This document shows positions 42,836 to 51,705 of a stretch of 64,000 nt of DNA, piece after piece. Source of the DNA: Micromonospora luteifusca (GTDB lineage: Bacteria; Actinomycetota; Actinomycetes; Mycobacteriales; Micromonosporaceae); NCBI RefSeq assembly GCF_016907275.1, contig NZ_JAFBBP010000001.1:5074001-5138000 (forward strand), read 5' to 3'. Position 1 is the stretch's first letter. Every line of letters begins with the position of its first letter. The notes beneath the pieces were generated by a model, which was not told the DNA's origin, did not search any database, and was given only the letters and a program-made list of their open reading frames with translations. A program made the translations under genes and the position numbers.

Positions 42836-45268
42836 TCATCTGCTGAGCTGTCGGAGCACGGTGGCGTCGGTGATCGTGTCGTCGGCGGCGAGCATGATCG
42901 CCTTGGACAGAATCGTCGACAGCATGGGGTCGTCGTCGAAGGGCAGGTGAAGCCGACCGGATCGGTCGCGGGCCGGGACGATGCACAGGTAGGAATCGTC
43001 GGGCTCCATCAGGATGTTGCCGGAGCCGAGGTGTATCCGATAGGTGCGGACATTCCCGCGGACATGCAGGTACCGGTCGGAGAGGTCCACCCGGTCGGCA
43101 ATGTTCGTACGAGGTAGCAGCCGAGCCAACGCGTCTCGACGTACCTCCGCCGAAGGGGTCAGCGCAGCGCTGACGGTGCTGCGCCAATAGTTGTGGAGCC
43201 GGTCCTCGCCACGGTCGGCCCACTGCGGGTCGGTGGCGATCGACGTGACGCCGACGAACAGGTCCACGTCACGCATGGCTTCGCTGAAGACCAGTGGTGG
43301 CACGTCGACGACCGGCGCCTGTTGCCACGTCGCTCCGTCCTGCCGGGCGAAACGCACCTGGTCGGTGGAGCAGTAGTCGACGTCGTAGCTGTGCGGGTCC
43401 GGGTTGTCGACCAGTTGGTGGTGGAACGACGCCCGCCACGCACCACCGCCGAAGAGCTTGGTGGCTTCGCTGTCATAACCGCCGTCCCAGGTGCCGAGGT
43501 ATCCGGCCTGCCAGCCCCGGGCGCGCATGAGGGCGTTCGCCTGCCGGTACCGCAGGATGTGCGCGGCGAACCGATTGGAGTAGACGTGCGTCGCCTCCTC
43601 GGCGGGCGTAACCAGGTAGACCTCTCGGAAGGCCTGCTTGAACGGCTGTGCCAGACCAGCGGCAACCACGCGCTCACGCCAGGCGAGAACCTCGTCGGTC
43701 GTCGCCCGGGCGGGATGCCACAGCCTGACCCGGCCGGGAGAGATGTCCTGGCCGTCCAGGCCGGCGATCGTCCATCCGTCGCCGTCCCGTCGGGGCAGGC
43801 CCGACGTCCACCGGTGTCCGTCGGCGCTGGTCTCCCACAACAGCCGCCGCCCGTAGGCTCCGGTGATCGGGTGTACGAGGAACCGGGTCAACCACTCCGG
43901 GTACGACCAGGTGCGCTCCTCGGACAGCAGGCCTTCCACCCGTAGGCGCTCGGCGGCCAGGGTCGCGCCAACGCGTTTGACGAGGTCACGTAACTGCCTT
44001 AGCTCGTCGCCGTGCGCCTGCTTGACCTGAGCCGGGATGCCCTTGAGCGGGACACCGTCACGAGCGAAGGTCAGGCGTGCCTTCTCACCCAGAACGTCGA
44101 CCGTCGCTTCGTACGGCCCGACCGGTGTGCACAGTCGCCCGTCGAAGCCGAGCCCGTGGTCGTCGATGGCGAGCTCCATCACCTCGCTGAGCGACCGCCC
44201 CCGCAGCGCGCCGATGCGGGTCAGTGCGGTCTGGATCCGGTTCTGCAACGCCTTGTTCCTGACCGTCACGGCCAGCCTCGCCAGCGTGCGTACCGGTGCC
44301 TCGCCTTCCCGGCCCCCGAGCAGTTGCACGGCCGCGACAGCCGTCCGCTGGGCCTGGGGGTAGCCCGACGCCTGCCGTGGCGCCGCCGCGGCGGCGGCGG
44401 TGACCCGCGCCAACAAGTCGGTCGCGGGCTCGTCGGGCTGCCGCGACAGCGCCCAGACCAGGCCTCGGACGAGGCGGTCCGAGTCGTCGTGCAGCGGCCG
44501 CCCGTAGGCGGTGAAGGCTTCGAGGACCGACCGAACGACCTGAGCTCCGCGCGATGTGGTGGCGAGCAGCTCATCGAGGCGCCGCTGCCATTTCGCCGGC
44601 GCTGCCGGCTTTTCCAGGGAGGCGCAGTGCACCAACACCTCCGGTACGCCCGGCGCGGCGAGGACAGCACCAAGCTCGGCGCGGACGAGCGGCCCGAACC
44701 CGTCTCCGTCGTGGAGCAGCCACGACGGCACGCGACGGCCGGTGGCGCGATCGAGGGCGTCGCCGATCAGCGTGACAGCGCGTCGTCGAGGCTCCGCCGC
44801 GACGAAACAGTCGCTGACCAGCTCGCTGAGGAAGGCGTCGAGGGCCGGCACCAGGTCGGCCAGCTCGGCAGGCGTCAGGCGCGCGGCGATCACCGCCGGC
44901 AGTTCCAGGTGAGAGCCGTTGTCGTAGGACTCTCCGCGTGCGACGACCTCCAGGCACCACACGAGGTCCGCACGCGTCCAGGGCAGGTCTCCGTCGGCGA
45001 GACTCCGCACCACATCGTTGAGCTCGGTCGGCGTCGAACTGGTCGCCGACTCCCGATGCATGGCCAGCGCGGCGCTGCGGCGTACCTCGACCGGCCACGA
45101 CTCGACCGCGGCCCACTCCGGCACGTTGGTTATCGAGAACCTCCAGTGGTAGGTGCTCGCGACATGGAGAACAGCCCTGACCCGAGCATCGGCCTCGGCG
45201 AGACCGATCTCCACGTGCCGCCGGTCCGGATCGCTCAGACCGGGAAGGAACTCCGTCCAGTCGCCCAT
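42836..45268 (-). CDS. DUF4132 domain-containing protein
   Basis: Large soluble protein of 810 residues, beginning at ATG 45268. The N-terminal 430 residues are helical, HEAT-like repeats. The C-terminal part carries the DUF4132 region (VKRVGATLAAERLRVEGLLSEERTWSYPEWLTRFLVHPITGAYGRRLLWE and AFREVYLVTPAEEATHVYSNRFAAHILRYRQ). DUF4132 is found in MolR-like proteins and in WGR-associated proteins of unknown function. It starts one base after the stop of a small upstream gene, so the two are coupled. The biochemical role is unknown. Confidence 0.83.
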   Translation of the reverse strand: MGDWTEFLPGLSDPDRRHVEIGLAEADARVRAVLHVASTYHWRFSITNVPEWAAVESWPVEVRRSAALAMHRESATSSTPTELNDVVRSLADGDLPWTRADLVWCLEVVARGESYDNGSHLELPAVIAARLTPAELADLVPALDAFLSELVSDCFVAAEPRRRAVTLIGDALDRATGRRVPSWLLHDGDGFGPLVRAELGAVLAAPGVPEVLVHCASLEKPAAPAKWQRRLDELLATTSRGAQVVRSVLEAFTAYGRPLHDDSDRLVRGLVWALSRQPDEPATDLLARVTAAAAAAPRQASGYPQAQRTAVAAVQLLGGREGEAPVRTLARLAVTVRNKALQNRIQTALTRIGALRGRSLSEVMELAIDDHGLGFDGRLCTPVGPYEATVDVLGEKARLTFARDGVPLKGIPAQVKQAHGDELRQLRDLVKRVGATLAAERLRVEGLLSEERTWSYPEWLTRFLVHPITGAYGRRLLWETSADGHRWTSGLPRRDGDGWTIAGLDGQDISPGRVRLWHPARATTDEVLAWRERVVAAGLAQPFKQAFREVYLVTPAEEATHVYSNRFAAHILRYRQANALMRARGWQAGYLGTWDGGYDSEATKLFGGGAWRASFHHQLVDNPDPHSYDVDYCSTDQVRFARQDGATWQQAPVVDVPPLVFSEAMRDVDLFVGVTSIATDPQWADRGEDRLHNYWRSTVSAALTPSAEVRRDALARLLPRTNIADRVDLSDRYLHVRGNVRTYRIHLGSGNILMEPDDSYLCIVPARDRSGRLHLPFDDDPMLSTILSKAIMLAADDTITDATVLRQLSR

Positions 45269-45269
45269 G

Positions 45270-45662
45270 TCAGCCACCCACCAGCGCAACGAGCCGCACG
45301 AAAGCCACATCCGGGTCGGCGAGCAGGTCAATCTCCTCGTCGAGGTCCTCGATCTGGCGATTGCCGACCAGCAACAGGAAACCGTTACGGGCAAAGGCCG
45401 CGCAGGCGGCGTCTGCCTGCTGCTCCCAGTCGAGACGCCTGCCCCGGGCGATCCGGTAGCCGTTCAGCGTGGCCTCCGTGTCGGTCGGCTGCACCAGCCC
45501 TCGGAAGTGCTCGGGTTGACGGGCGTTGAACCGGGCGACCTCCTCGCGCACCCGCAGGCGGACCAACTCCCGGGCTGAGATGCGCTCCGGCAACCCGGTC
45601 AACGGCCAGTGATCGATGGCCTTACCGGTCGCTGTCTCATCCCGCACAATCGCCGTGGCCAT
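45270..45662 (-). CDS. Small protein coupled to DUF4132 gene
   Basis: A 130-residue soluble protein with AAGGAG before ATG 45662. Its central region (ISARELVRLRVREEVARFNARQPEHFRGLVQP) is amphipathic and the end (GFLLLVGNRQIEDLDEEIDLLADPDVAFVRLVALVGG) is rich in acidic and hydrophobic residues. I do not recognise a catalytic motif. The stop is one base from the start of the DUF4132 gene, and similar small proteins are seen beside DUF4132/MolR proteins. It probably binds its neighbour; that is an inference. Confidence 0.75.
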   Translation of the reverse strand: MATAIVRDETATGKAIDHWPLTGLPERISARELVRLRVREEVARFNARQPEHFRGLVQPTDTEATLNGYRIARGRRLDWEQQADAACAAFARNGFLLLVGNRQIEDLDEEIDLLADPDVAFVRLVALVGG

Positions 45663-45878
45663 GCCGCCGAGCTCCTTGCCTTGAGGTGTGACGCATCCTG
45701 GCACGAGCCTCCGACGAACCACTCTGACCTGCGGTTTTGTCGGATCCGAGCAGTGGTTTTCCCGGCCTGCGAGTGGTACGACTGGAGCATCGAAATATCG
45801 ACGGTGCGGTGGTCAGTAGGAGGTGCGGGCCATGTGTCACACCAGCACCAGACCCCCGGATTGGCAGGCGAGACCGTC

Positions 45879-46262
45879 GTGACGAATCCGGAGAGCACCG
45901 AGGAGAAGGCGGCCGCCTACAACCGCGGTCTCGACGCGGGCCGGATCGAGCAACGTCTGCAGGGGCACGATGAGCACCTGCGGCACATCAACGGTTCGAT
46001 CGACTCGATGACTCGGGCGTTGCAGAGCCTCACCGAGGAGCTTCGCTTTTACGCCGCCCGCTTCAGCGCCGGTGTGACCTCGGATCGCCGGGATGCAAAG
46101 GAACGGGACAGGATCGCGGAGGTTCGGGTGGAGGAGGCGGACAACGCCGAGTCCGAGCGGACGGTGCGGTGGACGGCGTGGCAGCGCTGGTTCGCCGTCG
46201 TCGGCGCGATCATCCTGGTGGTCAACTTCGGCCTCGGCCTGTACGTCGCCTTCAACCGCTGA
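45879..46262 (+). CDS. Small coiled-coil protein with C-terminal membrane helix
   Basis: A 127-residue protein from GTG 45879 with AGGCGAG upstream. Residues about 5-80 are charged, Gln/Glu/Arg-rich and predicted as coiled coil (RIEQRLQGHDEHLRHINGSI). A single membrane segment follows at about 102-122 (WFAVVGAIILVVNFGLGLYV) with only a few residues beyond it. This is the outline of tail-anchored or phage holin-accessory-like proteins. No conserved catalytic residues are seen and no phage genes are nearby. Function unknown. Confidence 0.7.
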   Translation: MTNPESTEEKAAAYNRGLDAGRIEQRLQGHDEHLRHINGSIDSMTRALQSLTEELRFYAARFSAGVTSDRRDAKERDRIAEVRVEEADNAESERTVRWTAWQRWFAVVGAIILVVNFGLGLYVAFNR

Positions 46263-46263
46263 C

Positions 46264-46941
46264 TCAACCGGCTCTGGCCAGCAGGAACGCCTGGTCGTCC
46301 CGCTCCGTGCCCCGAGCCCGCCGCACCAGGCGACACTCCTCCCGCAGGCCGGCGGCCGCGATCTCGGCGGCGACATGGTCCGCGGTGTAATGGTGTCGCT
46401 CAAGGTGAATCTCGTGGCCGAAGCGGCGGTACGCCGCAGACAGATCACGCGTACCCTCACCGGCCTGGAATCCGACGAGCAGGTGGCCGGTTGGGCGCAG
46501 GACCCGGGCCGCCTCCGCGAAGATGCGCGCCTGCCCGGCGGGAGGTGTGTGGATGGTGGAATACCACAGGAGCACGCCGGCGAACTGGTCGTCCGGGTAG
46601 GGGAGAGCGGTCAACGAGCCCACCGTGAACATCAGGTCGGGTTGGTCGCGTCGGGCCATGGCGATCATGCCCGGAGACAGATCGAGGCCCTGCACCTGAC
46701 ACCCGCGCTCGGCGAGGTACCTGCTCATCCGGCCGGGGCCGCACCCCGCATCGAGGACCCGTGCGTCGCCTCCGGACGTCACCGCCTCAGCAAACGCGTC
46801 GATCACGGCGAGGTCGATTGGAGCCTCGGCCCGCGTATCCGGAAGATAGCTGGCGTAGGCCTCGGCCACCATGTCGTAGGCATGTCGAACATCGCGGAAG
46901 TCGAGCGGCTCTGTGGGCGACGAGGTCACGAGCCGCATCAT
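46264..46941 (-). CDS. Class I SAM-dependent methyltransferase
   Basis: A 225-residue Rossmann methyltransferase. Motif I is VLDAGCGPGRMSRYLAERG near residue 62, motif II QGLDLSPGMIAMAR, and motif IV FAGVLLWYSTIHTPP with post-motif EAARVLRPTGHLLVGF. It belongs to the Methyltransf_11/25 group that methylates small molecules or quinones. Its start codon overlaps the stop of the deazaflavin-type gene upstream by 4 bases, so they are translated together. Substrate unknown. Confidence 0.92.
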   Translation of the reverse strand: MMRLVTSSPTEPLDFRDVRHAYDMVAEAYASYLPDTRAEAPIDLAVIDAFAEAVTSGGDARVLDAGCGPGRMSRYLAERGCQVQGLDLSPGMIAMARRDQPDLMFTVGSLTALPYPDDQFAGVLLWYSTIHTPPAGQARIFAEAARVLRPTGHLLVGFQAGEGTRDLSAAYRRFGHEIHLERHHYTADHVAAEIAAAGLREECRLVRRARGTERDDQAFLLARAG

Positions 46942-47426
46942 TGCACCAACGAGGCACCACCCGGTCTGGGCTCCAGCACCACCACCGTGGTTTCCGACGA
47001 CCTCCGCGCCGCGTGGGCGTCGAAGTTCGCGTCAGACCTGCTCCATCGTGGCCACAACCGCAACCGCTCGTCGGCGGTGGCGGCGCGACCGCGGACCAGC
47101 CGCGGCTCGCCGACCACGTCGACGGACGCGTCCGGATGCGTTTGCAGGTTGAGCCACCAGGCAGGCTGACCCTCACCCCACCCGTTCATCGCCACCGTGA
47201 CCAGGTTCGGACCATCCTCGAAGTACGCGACGATGACACTTCGCTGCTGCCCGGTGCGGCGACCGGTCGTGGTCAGCCGCAGCACACCCCAGCGATTCTC
47301 GCGTGGTTGCCACAGCCCGACCCGGCTGCCGGAGACCCGGTACAGGCCCCGGTGCACCGACCAAGCCAGGCGGATGAACCAACGCGGCGGGAGCCACGGT
47401 GTCTTCGCCGTTTGACCGTCCGACAT
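46938..47426 (-). CDS. Deazaflavin-dependent nitroreductase family (DUF385) protein
   Basis: A 162-residue split beta-barrel protein; GGAGG is eight bases before ATG 47426. VLRLTTTGRRTGQQRSVIVAYFEDGPNLVTVAMNGWGEGQPAWWLNLQ is the F420-binding signature of the Ddn/DUF385 family. These proteins bind F420 and reduce quinones or nitro compounds at the membrane side. It is coupled to the methyltransferase downstream and fits with other F420-linked genes in the window. Confidence 0.92.
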   Translation of the reverse strand: MSDGQTAKTPWLPPRWFIRLAWSVHRGLYRVSGSRVGLWQPRENRWGVLRLTTTGRRTGQQRSVIVAYFEDGPNLVTVAMNGWGEGQPAWWLNLQTHPDASVDVVGEPRLVRGRAATADERLRLWPRWSRSDANFDAHAARRSSETTVVVLEPRPGGASLVQ

Positions 47427-47545
47427 GATCGCCTCCCACCTGGACTGATAACTCAGTCTGCGGGTGTGAGCGCGCCCGGTGTCCTGCTGTCCTTGATCTG
47501 ACCCGAGCCTGGGCCGTTCGATCGACCCCCGTGCTCCGTCGCCTC

Positions 47546-48310
47546 CTACCGCTGCCAGGCGTCGACGGTCTTCGCGCCGTCGCGGACAACCCGGTCCATG
47601 ATGGTGGGATTGCCGCTGGTGCCCTCCCACCCCTGGTCGTCGAAGACCGTCACCGCGGTGTCGACGCGCGCCACCGCGATCTGGCTGGACCCGGTGCCGC
47701 CGGTGCGTGTCCCGTTCAAGTTCGCATTGGGCCACGTCCGGGTCACCAACAGCGCTTCGTCGCCGACGCCGGGCAGGATCTGACTCTTGACGGTGGTGGA
47801 GTTCTCGAGTTGCGTGTAGGAGGGACACGCCTGCACGGCGGCGCGGACGCGTGCCATGTACGCCGTGGCGCCGTCGCCGGCGAAGGTGAAGATGGTTTGG
47901 TGGATCAATCCGCCCGGCACATGGCCGTCGGTATCGCCAGCCGTCTTGTAGGTGAGGGTCATCGCGGCGCTCGCGGTCACCTGTCGGCCTCCGGTACCGA
48001 ACTCGTTGCGGCACAGCTTCGGCAGGGCCTCCTCGACGGGCGTCGCGCGTCGCGGAGACTTGCGCAGCTCGGACGGCAACTCGACGAAGGCTGACGTCGG
48101 GATGGTCGCCTGGGTGCTCGTGCTCGGCGATGGTTGCCCGGTCGGATCCACCGCTGCCGTCGCGGTCGTCGGCGCCGGGGTGGACGAGGCCGAGTCGGAC
48201 GGAGCCGGAGTAGTGGTGCAGGCGGTGGCAACGGCGATGGTGCCCAGCAGCGGGACCAACGCAAGCAGGTTTGGCATACGGGCGGGCGGCAGCGGTGCGT
48301 ATCGGCTCAT
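47546..48310 (-). CDS. Lipoprotein of unknown function
   Basis: A 254-residue exported lipoprotein. The signal peptide ends at the lipobox ATAC near residue 31, and a Thr/Ser/Pro-rich tether follows to about 70. The folded part has a sensor-like or LpqN/LpqT-like look (TAYMARVRAAVQACPSYTQ, EALLVTRTWPN, ARVDTAVTVFDDQGWEGTSGN) and two Cys residues that could pair. Comparable actinobacterial lipoproteins are annotated only as sensor-domain or hypothetical. It is transcribed leftward, 119 bases before the deazaflavin gene. Confidence 0.75.
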   Translation of the reverse strand: MSRYAPLPPARMPNLLALVPLLGTIAVATACTTTPAPSDSASSTPAPTTATAAVDPTGQPSPSTSTQATIPTSAFVELPSELRKSPRRATPVEEALPKLCRNEFGTGGRQVTASAAMTLTYKTAGDTDGHVPGGLIHQTIFTFAGDGATAYMARVRAAVQACPSYTQLENSTTVKSQILPGVGDEALLVTRTWPNANLNGTRTGGTGSSQIAVARVDTAVTVFDDQGWEGTSGNPTIMDRVVRDGAKTVDAWQR

Positions 48311-48491
48311 GATCACCTCTCGTCGATGTCCGAAAGGTTCCCGGTGGCGAGCCGTCCCAAACGACCATGCGTATTCGCCGCACGCCGACCGGACCTGCGG
48401 GGTTGGAGGTCTCGCCTGCGAACCGGCGCACCGAGCCGCCGCCATTCGCCAGGACGAGTTGTGGCGAGGTGGCTGCCGCTGCCGCGCAGGA

Positions 48492-48833
48492 TCAGCGGGT
48501 CTTCTTCGTCGCCCGCTTTCGGGGCGGTGTCAACAGGTCGGCGATCTGTGCGATCGCGGCCGGCACCAGGCGGTAGTACGCCCAGACCCCCCGCTTGTCG
48601 CGTTCGAGGAGGCCCGCCTCGGTGAGGATCCGGAGGTGATGACTCACGGTCGGCTGGGAGAGGTTGAGCGCCCCGGTGAGGTCACTTACGGATGCCTCAC
48701 CTTCCGGCGCGGACTGGATCAGACTGAGTAGACGCAGTCGAGCCGGGTCGGCGAATGCCTTCAGCACTCCCGCAAGTTTCTCGGCATCGGCCCGCTTGAT
48801 TGGATCGCCGGTGAGCGGCGAGATCGCAGGCAT
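48492..48833 (-). CDS. ArsR/SmtB family transcriptional regulator
   Basis: A 113-residue winged-helix repressor. The recognition part is SVSDLTGALNLSQPTVSHHLRILTEAGLLERDKRGVWAYYRL at about 50-92. The cysteines found in metal-sensing ArsR/CadC (CxC in helix 3) are absent, so it may sense another ligand or a metal through His residues at its ends. ATG 48833 is chosen as the start before a short helix. A TATCG-N15-CGATA inverted repeat lies 28 bases upstream of the start. No transporter gene is adjacent. Confidence 0.88.
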   Translation of the reverse strand: MPAISPLTGDPIKRADAEKLAGVLKAFADPARLRLLSLIQSAPEGEASVSDLTGALNLSQPTVSHHLRILTEAGLLERDKRGVWAYYRLVPAAIAQIADLLTPPRKRATKKTR

Positions 48834-48860
48834 GGCAGTTTTCGCAGTTCCCACGCCTAC

Positions 48861-48885
48861 TATCGTTACACCAACACCATCGATA
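48861..48885. promoter_or_regulatory. Candidate ArsR operator
   Basis: Inverted repeat TATCG (48861-48865) and CGATA (48881-48885), 15 bases apart, just upstream of the arsR-like start. Position and spacing fit autoregulation, but the half-sites are short. Confidence 0.4.
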
Positions 48886-48980
48886 AGCCGGTAGAACCGG
48901 CACCAATACTCCAATGGCGTCCGTACGGCTGGCTGGGACGACCGAACGTGAACAATTCTTCGACGTCTGTGGTGGTGGAC

Positions 48981-49017
48981 AGGCCGTGTGGGGCTTCGCT
49001 GAAGCCCCACACGGCCT
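48981..49017. terminator. Perfect 17-bp hairpin terminator after xylanase gene
   Basis: AGGCCGTGTGGGGCTTC (48981-48997) and its exact inverted copy (49001-49017) enclose a 3-base GCT loop. It lies 41 bases beyond the stop of the leftward GH10 gene and before the arsR promoter, insulating the two. Confidence 0.88.
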
Positions 49018-49058
49018 CACGGCTGTGTCCGCGCCGCCGGATCAGCCGAGCCCACAGA

Positions 49059-50252
49059 TCAGCGGCGGGGTTTGGGTGTGATCCGCGGCAGGACGTACGG
49101 CGGTCCAGCGAAGATCAGGTCGGACTTCAGCTCGTGGTACGCCCGCTTGGGCTGGTAGTTCTCGTCGTAGATCGTGGCCAGCCCCTCCGGCGGGTCGTCG
49201 AACCAGCCCGGCACCCAGGAGTGGTTGTCGCTGAACCCCCAGACCGTGTACGACAGGCAGCTGCGTACGGCGAGGCACGCCTTCATCAGCACACTGAAGT
49301 TGGCGGCCGACGCCTGCAACCGGGGGTTGATCTCCTCCGAGTTGCCGGCCTGGACGGCCGCCGTCATCTGGCTCCGGACGTCGACCTCGGTGAACGCGGT
49401 GGCGACGCCGAGCCCGCTGAACTTCTTCAGCGCGGCGGTCACCTGGAGGGTGTCGTAGTTGCCGTACTGGGTGCCCAGGTGACCCTGGGAGCCGACGCCG
49501 TCGATCGGGACACCCTGGGCGCGCAGGCTCTTGGTCATGTCGTAGACGAACTGGGTCTTGTCGTCCGCCGGGTTGCCCGAGCCGAACGCCTCGATGTTGT
49601 AGTCGTTGTAGAACAACAGTGCCTTCGGGTCGGCGGCCCGCGCCCACCGGAACGCGTCGGCGATGTAGCCGGGCCCGAGGTTCTCCGCCCAGAAGCCCTT
49701 GTAGTGCAGGGTCGTCGGGGTGTCCCACGGGTCACTGACCGCCTCGTTGACCACGTCCCACTGCCAGATCTTGCCCTTGTAGCGGTTGACGACTGTGGTG
49801 ATGTGCTTGCGCAGCAGCTCGCGCAGCTCCTGCTTGCTGATCGAACCGTCGGCGACGCCACTGGTCAGCCAGCCGGGCAACTGGTTGTGCCAGACCAGCA
49901 CGTGGCCGCGCACGCTCTGCCGGTTGCGCTTGGCGAACTCGACCAGTTGGTCGGCCGGGGCCCAGTTGTAGGTGCCGCGGGTGGGCTCCAGACTCTCCCA
50001 CTTCATCGCGTTCTCGGCGGTGACCGAGGAGAACTCGGAGGAGGCCAGTGCGCGGTACTGCGGGTCGCTGGCGTCGTTGAGGGCATCGATGCTCACCGCG
50101 GTGCCGATCTGGAGGCCGTGGCGCAGGCCGAGGGCGGCGAGGCTCTGCGCCGCGGGGTCGTACGGCCGGCTCGCGGTGGCAGGCACAGTGTTCAGTGCCG
50201 CGACGGTCGAGACGGCGACCACCCCGACGGTCGTCCACTGTCTCAGCTTCAT
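49059..50252 (-). CDS. Secreted GH10 endo-beta-1,4-xylanase
   Basis: Exported enzyme of 397 residues. ATG 50252 is preferred because AAAGGAAGG precedes it. The signal peptide spans about 1-28. The TIM barrel has the GH10 acid/base Glu in WDVVNEAVSD and the nucleophile Glu in TEVDVRS, with WHNQLPGW and NDYNIEA lining the cleft. Cys residues (CLAVRSCLSY) probably form a disulfide. No carbohydrate-binding module is attached. It cuts xylan backbones and complements the GH43 enzymes 20 kb away. Confidence 0.95.
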   Translation of the reverse strand: MKLRQWTTVGVVAVSTVAALNTVPATASRPYDPAAQSLAALGLRHGLQIGTAVSIDALNDASDPQYRALASSEFSSVTAENAMKWESLEPTRGTYNWAPADQLVEFAKRNRQSVRGHVLVWHNQLPGWLTSGVADGSISKQELRELLRKHITTVVNRYKGKIWQWDVVNEAVSDPWDTPTTLHYKGFWAENLGPGYIADAFRWARAADPKALLFYNDYNIEAFGSGNPADDKTQFVYDMTKSLRAQGVPIDGVGSQGHLGTQYGNYDTLQVTAALKKFSGLGVATAFTEVDVRSQMTAAVQAGNSEEINPRLQASAANFSVLMKACLAVRSCLSYTVWGFSDNHSWVPGWFDDPPEGLATIYDENYQPKRAYHELKSDLIFAGPPYVLPRITPKPRR

Positions 50253-50406
50253 CTGCCTTCCTTTCACATCATCGATAGACGTTAGTCGATCAAGAAGGTG
50301 CGGGTCCGGCTGCTGACTGGTGGGGGAGCGGGATCGGGCGCCCGGGTTGGGTCTGCTGGTCGGTGGCGCCGGTAGTTCCGGCCGGAAACCGGAAACTTGC
50401 TCGAAA

Positions 50407-50456
50407 CGTTAAGGCCGTCGATGTCGGGGCGTCAATGCTGAAAACTTCCGGAAATT
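50407..50456 (-). promoter_or_regulatory. Xylanase promoter with TTCCGGAA-type palindrome
   Basis: On the minus strand TTGACG (50435-50430), 17 bases and TTAACG (50412-50407). Just upstream is the near-palindrome AACTTCCGGAAATT (50443-50456). Further related sites are TTCCGGCCGGAA (50376-50387) and CGAAACTTCCGAAG (50494-50507). CGAAA/TTTCG-type repeats are known operators of actinomycete xylan regulators. Confidence 0.55.
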
Positions 50457-50520
50457 CGTCACATGACCTGCGGAAGCCCTTGCCCACCGCCCACGAAACT
50501 TCCGAAGGCCCGGCTTACTC

Positions 50521-50670
50521 GGCGCAGGGCAGCCGAACGCGAGCAACGTCGACACGGTGACCGCCGGGGGTGTGGGGGAGTCGGAGCGGTTCACCGCAGC
50601 CGACCTCAGCGTCGCCAGCGGCATCGTCGACACCGTGGCCGACGACGCCTGGTGCCGCTATGAAGACTGA
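50521..50670 (+). pseudogene. Possible 3' remnant of a small gene
   Basis: A rightward frame of about 50 codons ends at TGA 50668-50670 with a protein-like composition (FTAADLSVASGIVDTVADD then AWCRYED). A GTG at 50557 would give only 37 residues and has no ribosome-binding site. It may be the tail of a deleted gene. No family is recognised and it could be chance. Confidence 0.25.
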
Positions 50671-50680
50671 TCCGACGCGA

Positions 50681-51511
50681 TCAGCGAAGGCCGGCGAAGA
50701 GATCGTCCTCGGGTGTCGGCGCGCCGGTCCGGTCACGGACCCGAACGAAGGTCTCCACACCCATCAGCTCGGTGAACCGGTCCCGGCCCAGTTGCAGGAA
50801 GAAGATGTTCTCGGTCTGACTGGCATGGGTGGCCAGCGCGTCGAACTTCTGCCCGCCGTAGTCGTTCGTGTCGACCCAGGTGGTGATCTCATCATCGGGT
50901 AGGCCGAGCAGCGGCTGCGGCTCCGCCGTCGCGTCGGGCTCGGCCCAGTCGACGCCGAGATCCTTCATGATCTGGCCGAACTGCTCGAACGCCGTCCGCG
51001 GCACGGTGGTCCAGTACACCTTCGCCGGGACGTCCGTCTGCTCGACGGCGGCCATGGTGATCCGATGAGCCTGGATGTGGTCCGGGTGACCGTAGAAACC
51101 GTTCTCGTCGTACGTCACGATCACGTCCGGTTCGTACTGCCGGATCAGCTCCGCGAGGCGGCCCGCCGCCTCCGCCACCGGCGTCGTCCAGAACGCGCCG
51201 GGCTGGTCGTTGGTCGGCCAGCCCATCATCCCGGAGTCGGCGTAACCCAGGGTCTCCAGGTGGCTGACCTTCAACACCGCGCAGCTGGCCTCCAACTCAG
51301 CCTGGCGCATGGCCACGACAGCGGCCGGGTCGTGCCCCGGGTCGCCCGGCTTGACCCCACCGGGGCCGTCGCCACACCGCCCGTCGGTGCAGGTCACGAG
51401 CACCGTCGTGATCCCCTCCGCGGCATAGCGGGCAAGGACGCCACCGGTGCTCGTCGCCTCGTCGTCCGGGTGGGCGTGCACCGCCATCAAGGTCAGAGGT
51501 CGCTCAGCCAT
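50681..51511 (-). CDS. PIG-L family deacetylase, mycothiol S-conjugate amidase-like
   Basis: A 276-residue zinc hydrolase of the LmbE/PIG-L family. AHPDDE at about 12-17 supplies His and Asp ligands, and YGHPDHIQAHR near 145 supplies the third His. VTYDENGFYGHPDH closely matches the Mca/MshB group of actinomycetes that cleave mycothiol conjugates or deacetylate GlcNAc-inositol. Similarity to Mca elsewhere is partial, so a detoxifying amidase on another GlcNAc-type substrate is possible. It is alone on its strand, divergent from an epoxide hydrolase-like gene. Confidence 0.87.
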   Translation of the reverse strand: MAERPLTLMAVHAHPDDEATSTGGVLARYAAEGITTVLVTCTDGRCGDGPGGVKPGDPGHDPAAVVAMRQAELEASCAVLKVSHLETLGYADSGMMGWPTNDQPGAFWTTPVAEAAGRLAELIRQYEPDVIVTYDENGFYGHPDHIQAHRITMAAVEQTDVPAKVYWTTVPRTAFEQFGQIMKDLGVDWAEPDATAEPQPLLGLPDDEITTWVDTNDYGGQKFDALATHASQTENIFFLQLGRDRFTELMGVETFVRVRDRTGAPTPEDDLFAGLR

Positions 51512-51705
51512 GCCATCACCCTACGGTCGTTCCTCGCCGTGGGTAGCGGAGGGCGGGGTAGCGACCATGACCGGCGGAACGCATCCTAGCCAGCTCAGGA
51601 TCGCGTCGTGCCGATCACGTGCAAACCGCGATCGACTGCGGAGCGCCTCCCTACATTGGGGCGTAGCCAGCACATCCGAGAGGTTGGGGCGCGAGGGGAA
51701 GTTCA

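Larger units (their letters stand above)
50253..50680. other. Region upstream of xylanase gene
   Basis: A 428-base gap between the starts/ends of two leftward genes. It contains the xylanase promoter with a cluster of GAAAC/TTCCG motifs (50376-50507) and a short open stretch ending at 50670 that may be a gene remnant. Confidence 0.5.
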
